From: Leptospira weilii serovar Ranarum str. ICFT
GTDB taxonomy: Bacteria > Spirochaetota > Leptospiria > Leptospirales > Leptospiraceae
Length of the DNA: 50,099 bases
Direction: 5' to 3'
Assembly: GCF_000332415.1 (NCBI RefSeq)
Contig: NZ_AOHC02000045.1
Coordinates: 1-50,099 of the forward strand
A program made the position numbers and the translations under genes. This document shows, in pieces, positions 30,035 to 47,600 of this stretch. The notes below the pieces were generated by a model. It saw only the letters and a list, made by a program, of their open reading frames with translations. It was not told where the DNA came from and did no database searches. The stretch's first letter is position 1. Every line of letters begins with the position of its first letter.

Positions 30035-31089
30035 TCTTCTTCCAAAAGCTCGGGATTGGAATCGGGTTCGATCGTATTTTCCTCTTCTGTGGCATCCGGC
30101 CCTTCTCCCCCGCCGGTTTTGTCCTTATCCGGTTTTACTTTAAAAAGGATGGAGATCCGATCCGGAAAAACCCCGAGCACGTCCACGGCCTTGAGAGAGG
30201 GGGATTTGTTCAGTTTGATCTTGGCAAATACCGGTTTGTTATCCGGAAGAACTTTTTTGGTTTTGGGATCGTACTTATGCAAACAAACCACACTCGCGGA
30301 AAGTCCCTTGATGACCTGGATACTTTTCAGAGGAGTTTTGGATTGAAGTTTTACCGAAACTTCCGGTTCGGAAAATTCGGCTTCCAGATTTTTATCCAGG
30401 GTTTGACATTTGATCGGAATTCCGAGTAAAAGCGTTTCCCCTGCGTTAGACGCGCTTGCAAAGATATTCACGCGAACCGTAACCTCTCTTACGTTTTCCC
30501 GCACTTTGACCGAAGAGGGAAAATCCGGAAGTTTGTGTTTTACCGTAAAGGATTCGGTTTTGTCCTTGAGAGCAATCGGGGGAATCGAAATTTTTCCCAA
30601 ACCTTCCAATACTCCGGGAGGACCGCTGACGTGTATCACACTCGGTGAAACGAAATGGTTCGTCTTTACGTAGTTAGGCGGAAGATCCCCGGTAAACTTG
30701 ACTTCGACGGGTAGAATTTTACCCGAATTGGATTCCACGTTGACCTTGATCTTGTCCTTCAACCTCGTGATCCGAAGTCCGGCGGGCGCTCCCGAAATTC
30801 GATACAGGGAAACGGAATTTTCTCCGGGTTTGAGTTCGGATGAATTGATATGCGCCTTTAAAAACTGGGAATAATAGTTCACGTATTCCCGAACCCCTTC
30901 CACCTTTACGGGAACGGTTTTATCCGAGGTTTTGGAAACGACAAGCGAACCGCCTAACTTCGGGTATTCGATCGGGACCTGGATTTCTTTTACGAGTATT
31001 TTAGAATTTTGTAAATTGATATAGAACACGACGGCGAGAATCAAGGATCCGAGTTTGGCCTGCCAATTGCTGAAGATCGTTTTCAACAT
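30031..31089 (-). CDS. cdaR: YbbR-domain protein, partner of the diadenylate cyclase (CdaR-like)
   Basis: The 352-residue protein has one N-terminal membrane anchor (KLGSLILAVVFYINLQNS) and then several YbbR-type beta repeats outside the membrane (VPIEYPKLGGSLVVSKT, VEVKFTGDLPPNYVKT and PIKCQTLDKNLEAEFSEPEVSVKL mark some, in parts). It ends in a low-complexity acidic tail (GGGEGPDATEEENTIEPD). In Gram-positive bacteria the YbbR protein CdaR binds and tunes CdaA. The gene is 6 bp after cdaA here, supporting the same pairing. The name rests on synteny and domain type. Confidence 0.85.
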
Positions 31090-31095
31090 CGTCCG

Positions 31096-31911
<816 letters not shown>

Positions 31912-31927
31912 ACCGCAAACTCCCGAT

Positions 31928-32737
31928 CTACAATCCCAATACCGAAAACATATCGTAAAGTCCGGGTTTACGTCCGACTAAAAATTCCGCCGCGTGTACA
32001 CTACCGACCGCGAAGGTTTTTCGATCCTGGGCCTTGTGTGTGATTTCTATCCTTTCTTCGGGTGTGAAAAAATATACGGTATGATCCCCGATCACTTCTC
32101 CCGCGCGTAGGGTATGAATTCCGATTTCCTTGGGATCTCTTTCTTTGAGGATCCCGTGTCTTCCGTGGATCACGTTCTTTGAGGTTCTGCCTAACGTTTC
32201 GAGTAGGATGTTCTTCAGCATTTCGGCGGTTCCGGACGGTGCGTCTTTTTTATGACGGTGATGAACGTCTTGGATTTCTATGTCCGATATTTCTCCCATC
32301 ACCTTGGCCGCGATTTCGGTTAACTTAAAAAGAAGGTTCACTCCGATGGACATGTTCGGAGAATACACGATCGCGATTTCCTTGGAGGCTACTTTGAGTG
32401 CGTCTTTTTGAAGTTCTGTGAGTCCGGTGGTTCCGATCACCACCGGTTTTCGATGTTGGAGACAGGCCTTGAGTGTGGAATCCAAATTTTGATGTGTGCT
32501 GAAATCGATGACACAATCCGCGCTTTTGACGGCGGCGTTTATGTCCGAAGAAAAGTCGACCCCGTTCTGTTTGAACCCGGAGTGTAATCCCGAGTCCATT
32601 CCCAAAAACACGGAACTTCCGCTGACCACGGAGGCGCATAACGCGGACTTGGAGGAAGTGGAAAGTACGGAAATGATGGCGCGTCCCATTCTCCCGGAAC
32701 CTCCGATGAGAGCGATCTGATATTTGGAATCCGACAT
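31928..32737 (-). CDS. dapB: 4-hydroxy-tetrahydrodipicolinate reductase
   Basis: The 269-residue enzyme reduces the DapA product towards diaminopimelate and lysine. The nucleotide loop IGGSGRMG spans residues 11-18. [16 protein letters not shown] and the active-site [18 protein letters not shown] are intact. The start lies 1 bp after the dapA stop, so the pair is surely coupled. The product feeds peptidoglycan cross-links. Confidence 0.97.
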   Translation of the reverse strand: MSDSKYQIALIGGSGRMGRAIISVLSTSSKSALCASVVSGSSVFLGMDSGLHSGFKQNGVDFSSDINAAVKSADCVIDFSTHQNLDSTLKACLQHRKPVVIGTTGLTELQKDALKVASKEIAIVYSPNMSIGVNLLFKLTEIAAKVMGEISDIEIQDVHHRHKKDAPSGTAEMLKNILLETLGRTSKNVIHGRHGILKERDPKEIGIHTLRAGEVIGDHTVYFFTPEERIEITHKAQDRKTFAVGSVHAAEFLVGRKPGLYDMFSVLGL

Positions 32738-32738
32738 C

Positions 32739-33624
<886 letters not shown>

Positions 33625-33648
33625 GGGTTAGGTTCTTTACTTTAGTCG

Positions 33649-33684
<36 letters not shown>

Positions 33685-33685
33685 T

Positions 33686-34756
33686 TTGAGACTTCTCGTT
33701 TCTAGGTTGGAGGTAGTGAAACAGATTTCTTTTTTCTGGAACCCGGGCCTTCTTGCCGTTCTCGTTTTTTCGGTTACGATCTTTTTATCCCGGTTCTATC
33801 TGCATTCCAAACGGTTCGGGATCGCGGACGTTTCGAACGAAAGAAGTATGCACTCGGGTACCACGAAAAAATCCGGGGGAATTTGGATTTTTCTTCCCGT
33901 GTTTTGTTTGGCTGTAGTTTGGTTCGGAGGTTTTGAAATTCCGGATCGGAAGATTTTTCTTTTTTTTGCGGGTTTGTTTTTCTTTTTTTCGATCGGACTC
34001 GCCGATGACCTTCTTTCCCTCGGCGCGGGGATCCGTCTCGTTTTGGAAATTTTTTTCCTGATCGTTTTCTTTCAGTTGTTTCCGATTCGTTTTACGTTTT
34101 TAGGTTTTGAACCGGGAGCGATACCCGGTTTTTCCACGGCGCTTTGGATCGTCTACGTCTTGTTTGTCGTCAACGTCTGCAATTTTATGGACGGACTCGA
34201 TACGTATCTTTCCTCTCATTTTCTTCTTTCGATTTTGGCGTTTCCTTTTTTGTTTCATTCTCAGCTTCCTTCCGTTTACGTTTGGATCGGCGCGGGTGTG
34301 TTCGGTTTTTTAGGATTCAATTTGCCCAAGGCCAAACTCTTCTTAGGCGACGCGGGTTCGCTTCCACTCGGTTATACGATCGCGGTTCTTCCTTTGTTTT
34401 TTTCGGATGAGAGGGTTTCGTTTGAAATCACTTCGGCTTTCTTTTTGCTTCCGGTGTTTTTTGTGGACGGTGTGATTACGATTTTTTTGCGACTTAAAGA
34501 CGGAGAAAATATTTTCCAAGCGCACCGTAGACATCTCTATCAATTGGTCGCGGTTCGTACGGAGAACAAGGGTTTGGTCTCGTTTCTGTTTACGGCCGCC
34601 AATCTTCCCGCGATGATTTTTTTTGCAGTTCATCGCAACGTCGGAATTACGGGAAGCGCCGTGTTGGCGTTTTGTTTGGCGGGTTATGCGGGTTTGTATT
34701 TTGTGTTGTTTCGTAGATTGAAAACGCCTAAACCAAAACCCGTCGAGCGCCAATAG
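33686..34756 (+). CDS. MraY/WecA-family sugar-1-phosphate transferase (glycosyltransferase 4)
   Basis: This 356-residue polytopic protein has about ten helices and the family's cytoplasmic motifs: [14 protein letters not shown] with the Asp pair, [27 protein letters not shown], and a late AHRRHLYQ. Such enzymes put a sugar phosphate on undecaprenyl phosphate to start O-antigen, capsule or other glycans. The start is unclear. The frame opens at TTG 33686, and a GTG at 33716 has GGAGG only two bases ahead. No ATG is near. The 5' part is duplicated at 36490-36776. Two copies of a 12-bp repeat (33901-33912 and 34669-34680) flank most of the coding region. Confidence 0.87.
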   Translation: MRLLVSRLEVVKQISFFWNPGLLAVLVFSVTIFLSRFYLHSKRFGIADVSNERSMHSGTTKKSGGIWIFLPVFCLAVVWFGGFEIPDRKIFLFFAGLFFFFSIGLADDLLSLGAGIRLVLEIFFLIVFFQLFPIRFTFLGFEPGAIPGFSTALWIVYVLFVVNVCNFMDGLDTYLSSHFLLSILAFPFLFHSQLPSVYVWIGAGVFGFLGFNLPKAKLFLGDAGSLPLGYTIAVLPLFFSDERVSFEITSAFFLLPVFFVDGVITIFLRLKDGENIFQAHRRHLYQLVAVRTENKGLVSFLFTAANLPAMIFFAVHRNVGITGSAVLAFCLAGYAGLYFVLFRRLKTPKPKPVERQ

Positions 34757-35083
34757 AAACGAGACGCTTTAGTTTTTTCGAGTGACTGGCTTCGAAGTAT
34801 TTTTATCCAAAGAATTAGCTTCGTATAATTCTTTTGAATGTATCTCAGAATCTAAAGGCTCTAGTTTACAAAATTTTCCATCCATTACCGATTTCTGCGG
34901 GAATTTAGGTACACTCCGATTTTGAATTTTTATTCCGATAGATTGGTTGTTTGAATTTAGTTCATATTGGATTATTTTTTGAACTTTTTTAATCGTAAAA
35001 TTGACGTCTTCCTTAAATTCGCAGAAACGTTCGCTTAACTTAACGACCGCGTTTTTGCGAAATCGCGAAGCGGGAAACCGCAG
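34757..35083. other. Gap between the transferase gene and the orphan gene, possible gene relic
   Basis: This 327-bp stretch has no complete frame. On the minus strand about 35060-34945 reads a short protein-like run (SERFCEFKEDVNFTIKKVQK) that stops without a start, so it may be a decayed gene end. Nothing else is evident. Confidence 0.3.
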
Positions 35084-35980
35084 TTATGTGCGTTGTTTAT
35101 ATCTTTTTAATAATTTATCTAATTCGTCTTTATAACAACTTATATTATAGCCATGAATCATAGTAAAATCCAATTGTCGGCTTCCGGGTAAAGCATTCTT
35201 ATAAGCTTCAATATCATCTATATACTTTAATTCTAATTTTATAAATTGATTTTTATCATTAGCTTTTTTAAAACTCTTCTCCAAATCATAAAGATTTTCG
35301 AGTTTTTTAATTAAATCATCTATTCGTTCTTTTGATAAACCGGATTTTTCCATAATTAATTTTATTACTCCTGACTTTGTCGATTTTGGAGTAATGCTTA
35401 TTAATTTATCTTTTGATATGAATGGTAATGATATGTCTCGATCTATTTCCATATAACCCGCTATCATCCATAAAAATATTGAACCTGGCCCAATTGCAAA
35501 AGGTCCATTAATTTTACCATCAATAACTTGACAAAGAAGTTCTCCACTCGTATCTTTAAGAGCGGGATGAAACACAAAACTTCCATCGCCGCCGCTTATA
35601 GGTGATTGTATACTATATAAATCATAATCTTCATCCTTCCATTCGGTTCCCTCGAGATTTTTGACGTTAATTCTATTATCAAAAGCAATTTGTCCGCCGA
35701 ATAAATTTTCTCCTTTCCAGATACCCATAGCTGCATGTTCAGAGAATATTCTTTTAACTGATTCAGGCCATTGTTCTATTTCTTTTTTATCCGCAGGCTC
35801 GGTAAGTTCAATGGAAACATCATTAACAAGCTTTACTTTAATATTTTCATCCACATATTCGATACCTTCGACTTTAGAAAAAATTCTCTGAAATAAATCC
35901 AAACTGGATGATGTATCCAATAAAAGCTCTCTGAAATGTTCGATAATTTTTTCATTATCCTGCGTCCAATCTTTATTCAT
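35084..35980 (-). CDS. AT-rich orphan gene, soluble protein of unknown function
   Basis: The 298-residue protein has a good ribosome site (AAAGGAAATAAA before the ATG). I do not recognise the family. It has no signal or membrane segment. An acidic first half contains WPESVKRIFSEHAAMGIWKG, then GGDGSFVFHPALKDTSGELL and FAIGPGSIFLWMIAGYMEID. The C-terminal 100 residues are lysine-rich and helical. The layout faintly recalls small accessory or immunity-type proteins, but I cannot claim that. Base composition is visibly more AT-rich than the neighbours, with ATA, TTA and AAT codons common. It lies between the transferase gene and its degenerate copy, so it was probably acquired with a rearrangement. 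Confidence 0.75.
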   Translation of the reverse strand: MNKDWTQDNEKIIEHFRELLLDTSSSLDLFQRIFSKVEGIEYVDENIKVKLVNDVSIELTEPADKKEIEQWPESVKRIFSEHAAMGIWKGENLFGGQIAFDNRINVKNLEGTEWKDEDYDLYSIQSPISGGDGSFVFHPALKDTSGELLCQVIDGKINGPFAIGPGSIFLWMIAGYMEIDRDISLPFISKDKLISITPKSTKSGVIKLIMEKSGLSKERIDDLIKKLENLYDLEKSFKKANDKNQFIKLELKYIDDIEAYKNALPGSRQLDFTMIHGYNISCYKDELDKLLKRYKQRT

Positions 35981-36051
35981 TTTATTTCCTTTTATAATAT
36001 TCTAATATAACTCCAAATTAATAACAAAATATTTTTCTCATATTATTTCAC

Positions 36052-36074
36052 CTCCTCTAATAAATTTAGAGGAG
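36052..36074. repeat. Perfect 9-bp hairpin, 5-nt loop
   Basis: CTCCTCTAA (36052-36060) pairs with TTAGAGGAG (36066-36074). It stands about 70 bp upstream of the AT-rich orphan gene in gene-free DNA. No T-run follows. The arm carries an AGGAG that would be hidden in the stem. Confidence 0.4.
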
Positions 36075-36197
36075 CTTTGAGTGAAGGTCAATTAATATCA
36101 AATCAATGATTTCGCATCATCACTTCATAAAAAAAATAAGACAAACATGATTCAAAAGCAAACGACAGTATCTTTCTCCAATAGGCAACTCTTACTT

Positions 36198-36276
36198 AGA
36201 GCCGGTCTCAAAACTGGTAGATTGTTTCTCAATTCCAGCTTATCTCAAGTTCTATCAAAGTTTTGAGACCGGCTCT
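36198..36276. mobile_element. MITE-like element or insertion-sequence remnant with 18-bp inverted ends
   Basis: AGAGCCGGTCTCAAAACT at 36198-36215 recurs exactly inverted at 36259-36276, 43 bp apart. A degraded third copy (AGTTTTGGGACAGGCTC) lies near 36348-36364. The spacing is far too short for a transposase. The whole suggests nested ends of a non-autonomous element or deleted insertion sequence. It adjoins the edge of the duplicated dapA/transferase segment. Confidence 0.5.
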
Positions 36277-36445
36277 TAGATCCATATAAAGTTTGTCCGC
36301 CAACCGTCCGATTTTATCGGAATGGCCGCGAATCTCTGCGATTGTTTTAAGTTTTGGGACAGGCTCATAATAAAGTACCTAACTTTTCGCATTGAAACGG
36401 TGTTTTGCAATAAAAATTTACGGCACACAATTTTGTAAGGAAGTA

Positions 36446-36819
<374 letters not shown>

Positions 36820-37568
36820 TTTCCCGGCAACGTTCCTTAATTTGAAAAGTTCGTCCGAGATATGATTTTTAATTTAGAATTTTCACTCGGAACCTCTTAC
36901 TCATTCGAGTTATGGTTTTGTTTTTTATGTGTCAATCTCTCCGAGAAGTTTGATTTGTAAGTTCGCCTCTGTGTCAACTAACGCGTGTTTTGTGCTCCGT
37001 TTTCTCTCAAGTCCTCCGATTCACATTTTTTTTTCGGTCCCAAGGTATACGTACATGTATTTCTCAAAATTCGAATTGTATTCTATGCGGTGAACAAAAA
37101 CTTGAATCTTCGGAAAGAGTGATTTTTTTTAAAGACGGCGACTTTGTTTTGAATTCCCAACGAAATCGAGACATCAGAGCGAGTGAGTTAAATCTTTCGC
37201 GACTGAAACGAAAGCGCAGAGCAACCGCGTTGAAGAAAACTCAATGCAACGGGACGCGTTACGTGGGATGAATGGGAATGTTGCTTACGTCGGGAAGTAT
37301 TTGCGTTGATAAATCCGTACGTTTATGAGGACTTTTTGATAAAACAAGATTCAGTTTTAAAACACGCGCGCACCGAATTACAATTAGCGTCTCGTTTTAA
37401 TAATTCGAGATTCATTCTATAAAATTTTAAGTTTATAACTTCACAAATCGATAGTTTTCAAAGTTTCAAGTAAAATCCAAGCTTATAAATCCAGCATTCC
37501 CCCGTATGTTTGTCGTGAAAATATCCTATTTTGGCATATTCCATTCCAGGATGTAGAATTTCTTCGTT
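36820..37568. other. Gene-free stretch before the XRE gene
   Basis: About 750 bp without a convincing gene. A 93-residue plus frame at 36990-37271 begins in low-complexity sequence and has no good ribosome site. Around 37210-37290 another frame reads SMQRDALRGMNGNVAYVGK, which resembles short hypothetical proteins of Leptospira, so decayed genes are likely. No RNA gene or strong hairpin is noted. Confidence 0.35.
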
Positions 37569-37871
37569 TTGTTCAAGTCCCTGCATTCACGCGAAGCGAA
37601 GATTTTTTGTAAAAATTTAATCGCTGCCAGAAAAGACGCCGAGCTGACTCAGCTTGAGGTTGCGGAACGTTTGGGCGAGCCTCAGTCGTATATTTCCAAA
37701 ATCGAATCCGGCGAAAGACGTCTCGACGTGATTGAATTTTGGAGAATTTACAAAATTCTCGGGAAATCTTTTGAATTCTATTTTCACTTTGATGATAAAC
37801 AAAGCGGCTTTGAGAAAAAATCAAAATCCAAAACTCTCAAGGCGGCGAGCAGCAGACGTAATAGAGGTTAG
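37569..37871 (+). CDS. XRE-family helix-turn-helix regulator
   Basis: The 100-residue protein has a Cro/C1-type HTH over about residues 15-70 ([40 protein letters not shown]), then a basic tail ([18 protein letters not shown]). The start must be TTG 37569: the frame has a TAG at 37554-37556 and no ATG or GTG between. The stop TAG lies in the first TTAGG motif of the adjoining repeat array. Small XRE proteins of this kind often control toxin-antitoxin or mobile genes; no partner toxin is seen next to it. Target unknown. Confidence 0.82.
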   Translation: MFKSLHSREAKIFCKNLIAARKDAELTQLEVAERLGEPQSYISKIESGERRLDVIEFWRIYKILGKSFEFYFHFDDKQSGFEKKSKSKTLKAASSRRNRG

Positions 37872-38533
37872 GTTTTAGGTTTTAGGGGTTAGAGGTTAGG
37901 TAATTTACAGTAATAAGGAGATTCTGCTTTTGGTAAAGGCTAATCACTCTATTAGGAAAATGTAACTAAACCCTAACGACTAACCCCTAACTCCTAGAAT
38001 AGGGGCTAGGTAATTTACAGTAATAAGGAGATTCTGCTTTTGGTAAAGTCTGATCTCTCTATTACAAAAATGTAACTAAACCCTAGAATAGGGGCTAGGT
38101 TTTAGGGGTTAGAGGTTAGGTAATTTACAGTAATAAGGAGATTCTGCTTTTGTTTAAGGCTAATCTCTCTATTAGGAAAATGTAACTAAACCCTAACGAC
38201 TAGAACAGGGGCTAGGTAATTTACAGAAGAGGGAGATTCTGCTTTTGGTAAAGTCTGATTTTTTTCGTACTGAAAATGCTCCTAACGCCTAACGACTAAC
38301 CCCTAACTCCTAGAATAGGGGTTAGGTAATTTACAGTAATAGAAAAATCATGCTTTGTCAGAGTCTAGTTTTTTTCGTACTGAAAATGCAACTAAACCCT
38401 AGAATAGGGGCTAGGTTTTAGGGGTTAGAGGTTAGGGATTTTACAGTAATAGAAAAATCATGCTTTGTCAGAGTCTAGTTTTTTTCGTACTGAAAATGCT
38501 CCTAACGCCTAACGACTAATCCCTAACGCCTAG
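37866..38533. repeat. Tandem repeat array 1: six units of about 110 bp
   Basis: The unit landmark TAATTTACAG or GATTTTACAG recurs at 37901, 38011, 38121, 38217, 38327 and 38437 (steps of 110, 110, 96, 110, 110). Each unit begins with TTAGGGGTTAGAGGTTAGG-like sequence. It has a variable middle (GGAGATTCTGCTTTTGGTAA or AAAAATCATGCTTTGTCAGA types) and ends in CCCTAACGACTAACCCCTAA. CCCTAGAATAGGG palindromes join units. It fills the space between the ends of the convergent XRE and lipoprotein genes. Array 2 (43945-44613) is the same family in the same orientation. Confidence 0.93.
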
Positions 38534-38543
38534 TACTAGTACG

Positions 38544-39014
<471 letters not shown>

Positions 39015-39549
39015 TTAAAAAGTGAATTCTCCTTTATGGTTCTGGATCGTTTTTTAAAGAACCCTTATATGTCAAATTGAAAATATTTTAAACTCAACGA
39101 TATCGGAGAAATGGAAACAAAGTGGGAACCCACAAGGGAATCGCCGAGCCCCTCCACCAACCTGACAATTAATTTGATGGGGCAACCAAAATATTATCAC
39201 AAAAATCGTTTTTTTACTCAAAACGGCTCTTTTGAGATAGAATAGGTCGTTTGAGATCCGTTTTTTATATGCAAATACGCCGATTTGTGTTTTCAAACCG
39301 ATCGGTTTGCGTATCCGATTTTTACCGAACGTTGTATGGAATCGGTTTCAAATAAATTTTTTTTTCGGTTTTATATCGCCACAACAGACCTTATTTTTTT
39401 CATAGTCGAATTGATCCTTTTGTTATTTGAACGTTTCTCGTCTTTTCCATTCGATTCGAAAGGCATAACGTACATAAGTCGATCGACTAACGGGTTGTAT
39501 GTCGGTTGAGAACGTTTGAGTTCAAAAGCGTAAAACTATGAGGTGAAAA
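39015..39549. other. Divergent intergenic region upstream of the two lipoprotein genes
   Basis: This 535-bp AT-rich region should hold both promoters. A hairpin CTCAAAA-6 nt-TTTTGAG lies at 39217-39236. A TTTGACA on the minus strand near 39075 is a possible -35 for the small lipoprotein, without a clear -10. No further gene is evident. Confidence 0.35.
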
Positions 39550-43941
<4,392 letters not shown>

Positions 43942-43944
43942 CGA

Positions 43945-44613
43945 GGGGCTAGGTTTTAGAGGTTAGGGGTTAGGGATTTTACAGAAGATGGAGATCATGC
44001 TTTGGTAAAGTCTGATCTCTCTATTACAAAAACGTAACTAATCCCTAACGCCTATAATAGGTGTTAGGTTTTAGGGGTTAGGGATTTTACAGAAGATGGA
44101 GATCATGCTTTGGTAAAGTCTGATCTCTCTATTACAAAAATGTAACTAAACCCTAGAATAGGGGCTAGGTTTTAGGGGCTAGAGGTTAGGGATTTTACAG
44201 CAATAGGAAGATTCTGCTTTTGGTAAAGTCTGATCTCTCTATTACAAAAATGTAACTAAACCCTAGAATAGGGGCTAGGTTTTAGAGGTTAGGGGTTAGG
44301 TAATTTACAGTAATAGAAAAATCATGCTTTGGTAAAGTCTGATCTCTCTATTACAAAAATGTAACTAAACCCTAGAATAGGGGCTAGGTTTTAGGAGTTA
44401 GTGGTTAGGGATTTTACAGCAATAGAAAAATCATGCTTTGTCAGAGTCTGATCTCTCTATTACAAAAATGTAACTAAACCCTAGAATAGGGGCTAGGTTT
44501 TAGGGGCTAGGGGTTAGGTAATTTACAGAAGATGGAAATCATGCTTTGTCAGAGCCTGATCTCTCTATTACAAAAATGTAACTAAACCCTAATCCCTAAC
44601 GCCTAACGCCTAG
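43945..44613. repeat. Tandem repeat array 2: six units of about 109 bp
   Basis: The unit landmark GATTTTACAG or TAATTTACAG recurs at 43975, 44083, 44191, 44301, 44410 and 44519 (steps of 108-110). Units end with ACAAAAATGTAACTAAACCC and are joined by CCCTAGAATAGGGGCTAGG. It is the same repeat family and orientation as array 1, with more uniform units. It begins 3 bp after the stop of the large lipoprotein and ends about 45 bp before the start of the TcB-like gene. Confidence 0.93.
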
Positions 44614-44658
44614 AACATATTTGAATAACGAAATATACTGAAGTTGATTGAAGTAAAA

Positions 44659-47600
44659 ATGAAAACGAACGCGAAAAACAAAATGAAAACGAATATGCTA
44701 AAAACAAAACACAATAACTTGACTGAAGCCGAGAGCCCGGTCCTCGCAAAAGCGAGAACCCGCCCTAACCCCTATTTCCTAACCGCTATCCACTATTTAA
44801 ATAACATAATACTCTCAAGCGTATTGATTGCCACAACCTCGTGCGGAATGCTCCCCGGCAAACACGGAAACAAGAACAATTGGTGGATGGCGCTCGCGGG
44901 ACTGGTCCCAGGAACAAGTTTTCCGTCATCCGGAAGCGGAGTGGGAAGCGGCACGGGAGCGGGGAACACAAGCCCCGGAAGCGCACCGGCGCCCGAAGGA
45001 AGCGACCTTTTTTCGATCTCGACTAACTACAGTGCTGCGATCGACGATCCGGCAACAAAGGCGGACCCGCTTGCAGGAGCCGCGTTCATTGCAGCCCCCG
45101 AACCGGGACATTACGGAAACGTAAATCTCACATATCCGATCCACACACCACCCGGAAGAGCGGGAATCGAACCCAAGCTGAGTCTAACGTATTCCTCAAC
45201 GGGAGGAGACGGATTTGTAGGAGTGGGATGGAGCCTAGGACTTGGGAGTATCACAAGAACCCCCGAATACGGAGCCCTGTGGTATGACACAAGAGATACG
45301 TTTACCTGGAACGGACAAAAACTCGTCAAAGTAGCGGGAACAAACACGAACGAAAACGGAATCTACAGACCCGAAATTACGAATGAAGAACTTGTAATAT
45401 TAAAACTTTCTCAAATAGAAAGCGGTGGAGTTTGGGAAGTGCTCGATTTTACCGGAACCAAAACGATCTACGGAGAAACCACAGCCGGTAGAATCTTTAA
45501 CCCACAGATTCCAAACCGGACATACAGCTGGTATCTCACAAAAACAGAAGACAAAAACGGAAACTACCTCCAAGTCACATACGACACAAGCGAATATTTT
45601 AATAAACGAAATCTGTATTTGAAAGAAATCCGATATACGGGAAACTCAAAGAGCGGACTCCCCGCAAAACAATACGTAAGGTTTTTCACCAAACAACGAG
45701 AAGACGGTTACGTCTCAAACGCCCCCGGCTTTTTGATGAAGATGGACAAACTCCTGGAACGGATCGAAGTGGGATGGGATAGCGGTGGAAAACTCTTTGA
45801 ATACACTCCCGAATACGAAATCTCCGAAGACTCGGGAAGACCCCGACTTACAAAAATCGGATCGACACGTCATACGACAGCCCCCGAATTTGAATACCAA
45901 ACATCGAGCCGACTACTCACCTGGCAAACCGTTGTCAACCAAACCGCAAGCGAACTTGAGGACGATCCCCACTCCACACAATACTTTGAAGGAGATTTTA
46001 ATGGAGACGGGATCAGCGATTTACTCTTTTTTAATGCGAAGTCCGGAAACTGGAAGGCGGCGGAAGGCAGAAAAGAAGGAGGTTACAACTTTAGAATATA
46101 CGCAAACCGATATCAAGGATACACAAACGGAGAGAAGATAAAATTCTTTAAGGGAAATGTAAGCGGAGATTTTAACGGAGACGGAAGATCGGATATCGCG
46201 TTTTACTTGCCGGAAACCAGAGACTTTGTAGTGGCCGAACACGACGGAAGAGTTTTTCAGTTTAAGTCGTATGGACGTCTCATGGTCGGAGTTCCGGACA
46301 TCTTTCGAATGGAATGGTTTCCGGGAGACTACGACGGAAACGGACTGAGCGACAGCGTGCTCTTTGACGAACCCACAGGACAGTGGACTTTGATGCTCAA
46401 CAAAGGCGGTAGTTTTGAATTTTTAAGATTTGCAAAGAAGTTTCAAAATATATTCAGAAACGATTATATTCCAAATTCAAACTTAGACAGCGTCAGCACG
46501 AACGATTCTACAAAACCCGGAAAGGATCACGACAAGGTAAACTTCCTCGTGGGCGACTACAACGGAGACGGAAGAACGGACATCTCACTCTACGATGCAA
46601 GGAGCGGCAAGTGGTTCGTGGGAGAAAATCATCGGAATGAAAACAAGAATGATCCCGTTTACTTCCAAATGCAGTGGAAGTTGTACAAGGTGTTTACCGC
46701 ACCCGAACAGGCGTTGTTCGGACACGACCGGTTTTCAGGAGACTTTAACGGAGACGGACTTTCCGACTTTCTAATATTCGATCGTTCGAATGGAGAATGG
46801 ACGCTGGGCGAAACCGGAGACACGACGATCAACTTCAAGATCTGGTCGAGAACACCTCAGTTCAAACCCGTAACCCGTTGGCTCCAAGGGGACTTTAACG
46901 GAGACGGAAGAACCGATATCGGATTTTACTCAGCAAGCGATCAGAAGTTTTGGATCGGAGAAACCACACAAAACGGATTTAGATACAAAGTATATAGCGA
47001 CATGAGCTACGGACCCGACGCGGACAGAATCATGCAAACCCCACTACCCAAGGACGAGGTGAAAATAGAATCGGGAAAGGCGAGCTTTGTGGCGGCAAAC
47101 AACACAAAGACGATTTTACTGAATTACAAATATGACGGAAATCTAAATTACACAAAAGGAGAACTGGTATACACGGGATGTTTTACAAACGACGATTGTT
47201 CCGCTTCTCCCGAACTTTTGATCTTTGACAGAAAAGCGAACGCATGGGACATCCAACGGGGAAATGCGTTTACGGAAAGAGTAAACACGAATTTCAACCC
47301 GGAAACAACCGGAGTTACGACCCTCTTGGGAGGAAAACCGGACCGATATACGAACAACACAAAAGACGAAGTGTTGTTTCACAAAAAACAGGGAAATACA
47401 AATCAACTTTTTGCAATTAAAAACACAACCGGAACTACATTCGACATTTCGAATGTAGCCACCTTCACCGATACCGACGTTTCCAAGTTCGATCCGTCGA
47501 ACAGCGGGTATGTGCTCGATCATTTCGAGAACAATTCTTCTCAGTCGGCTCTGATTCTGGACGATCAAACGACTTCGGGGAACGCAAGGTTTGTCCTTTC

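Noticed and set aside
35084..35980. Assigning the orphan gene to a toxin-immunity family
   Set aside because: The resemblance is only in overall texture. No diagnostic motif is visible and no adjacent toxin gene is found.
36990..37271. 93-residue plus-strand gene
   Set aside because: No good ribosome site, low-complexity start, no recognisable domain; more likely decayed sequence.
37866..38533. CRISPR array
   Set aside because: The units are about 110 bp long and repeated throughout. There are no short constant repeats with unique spacers, and no cas genes are near.
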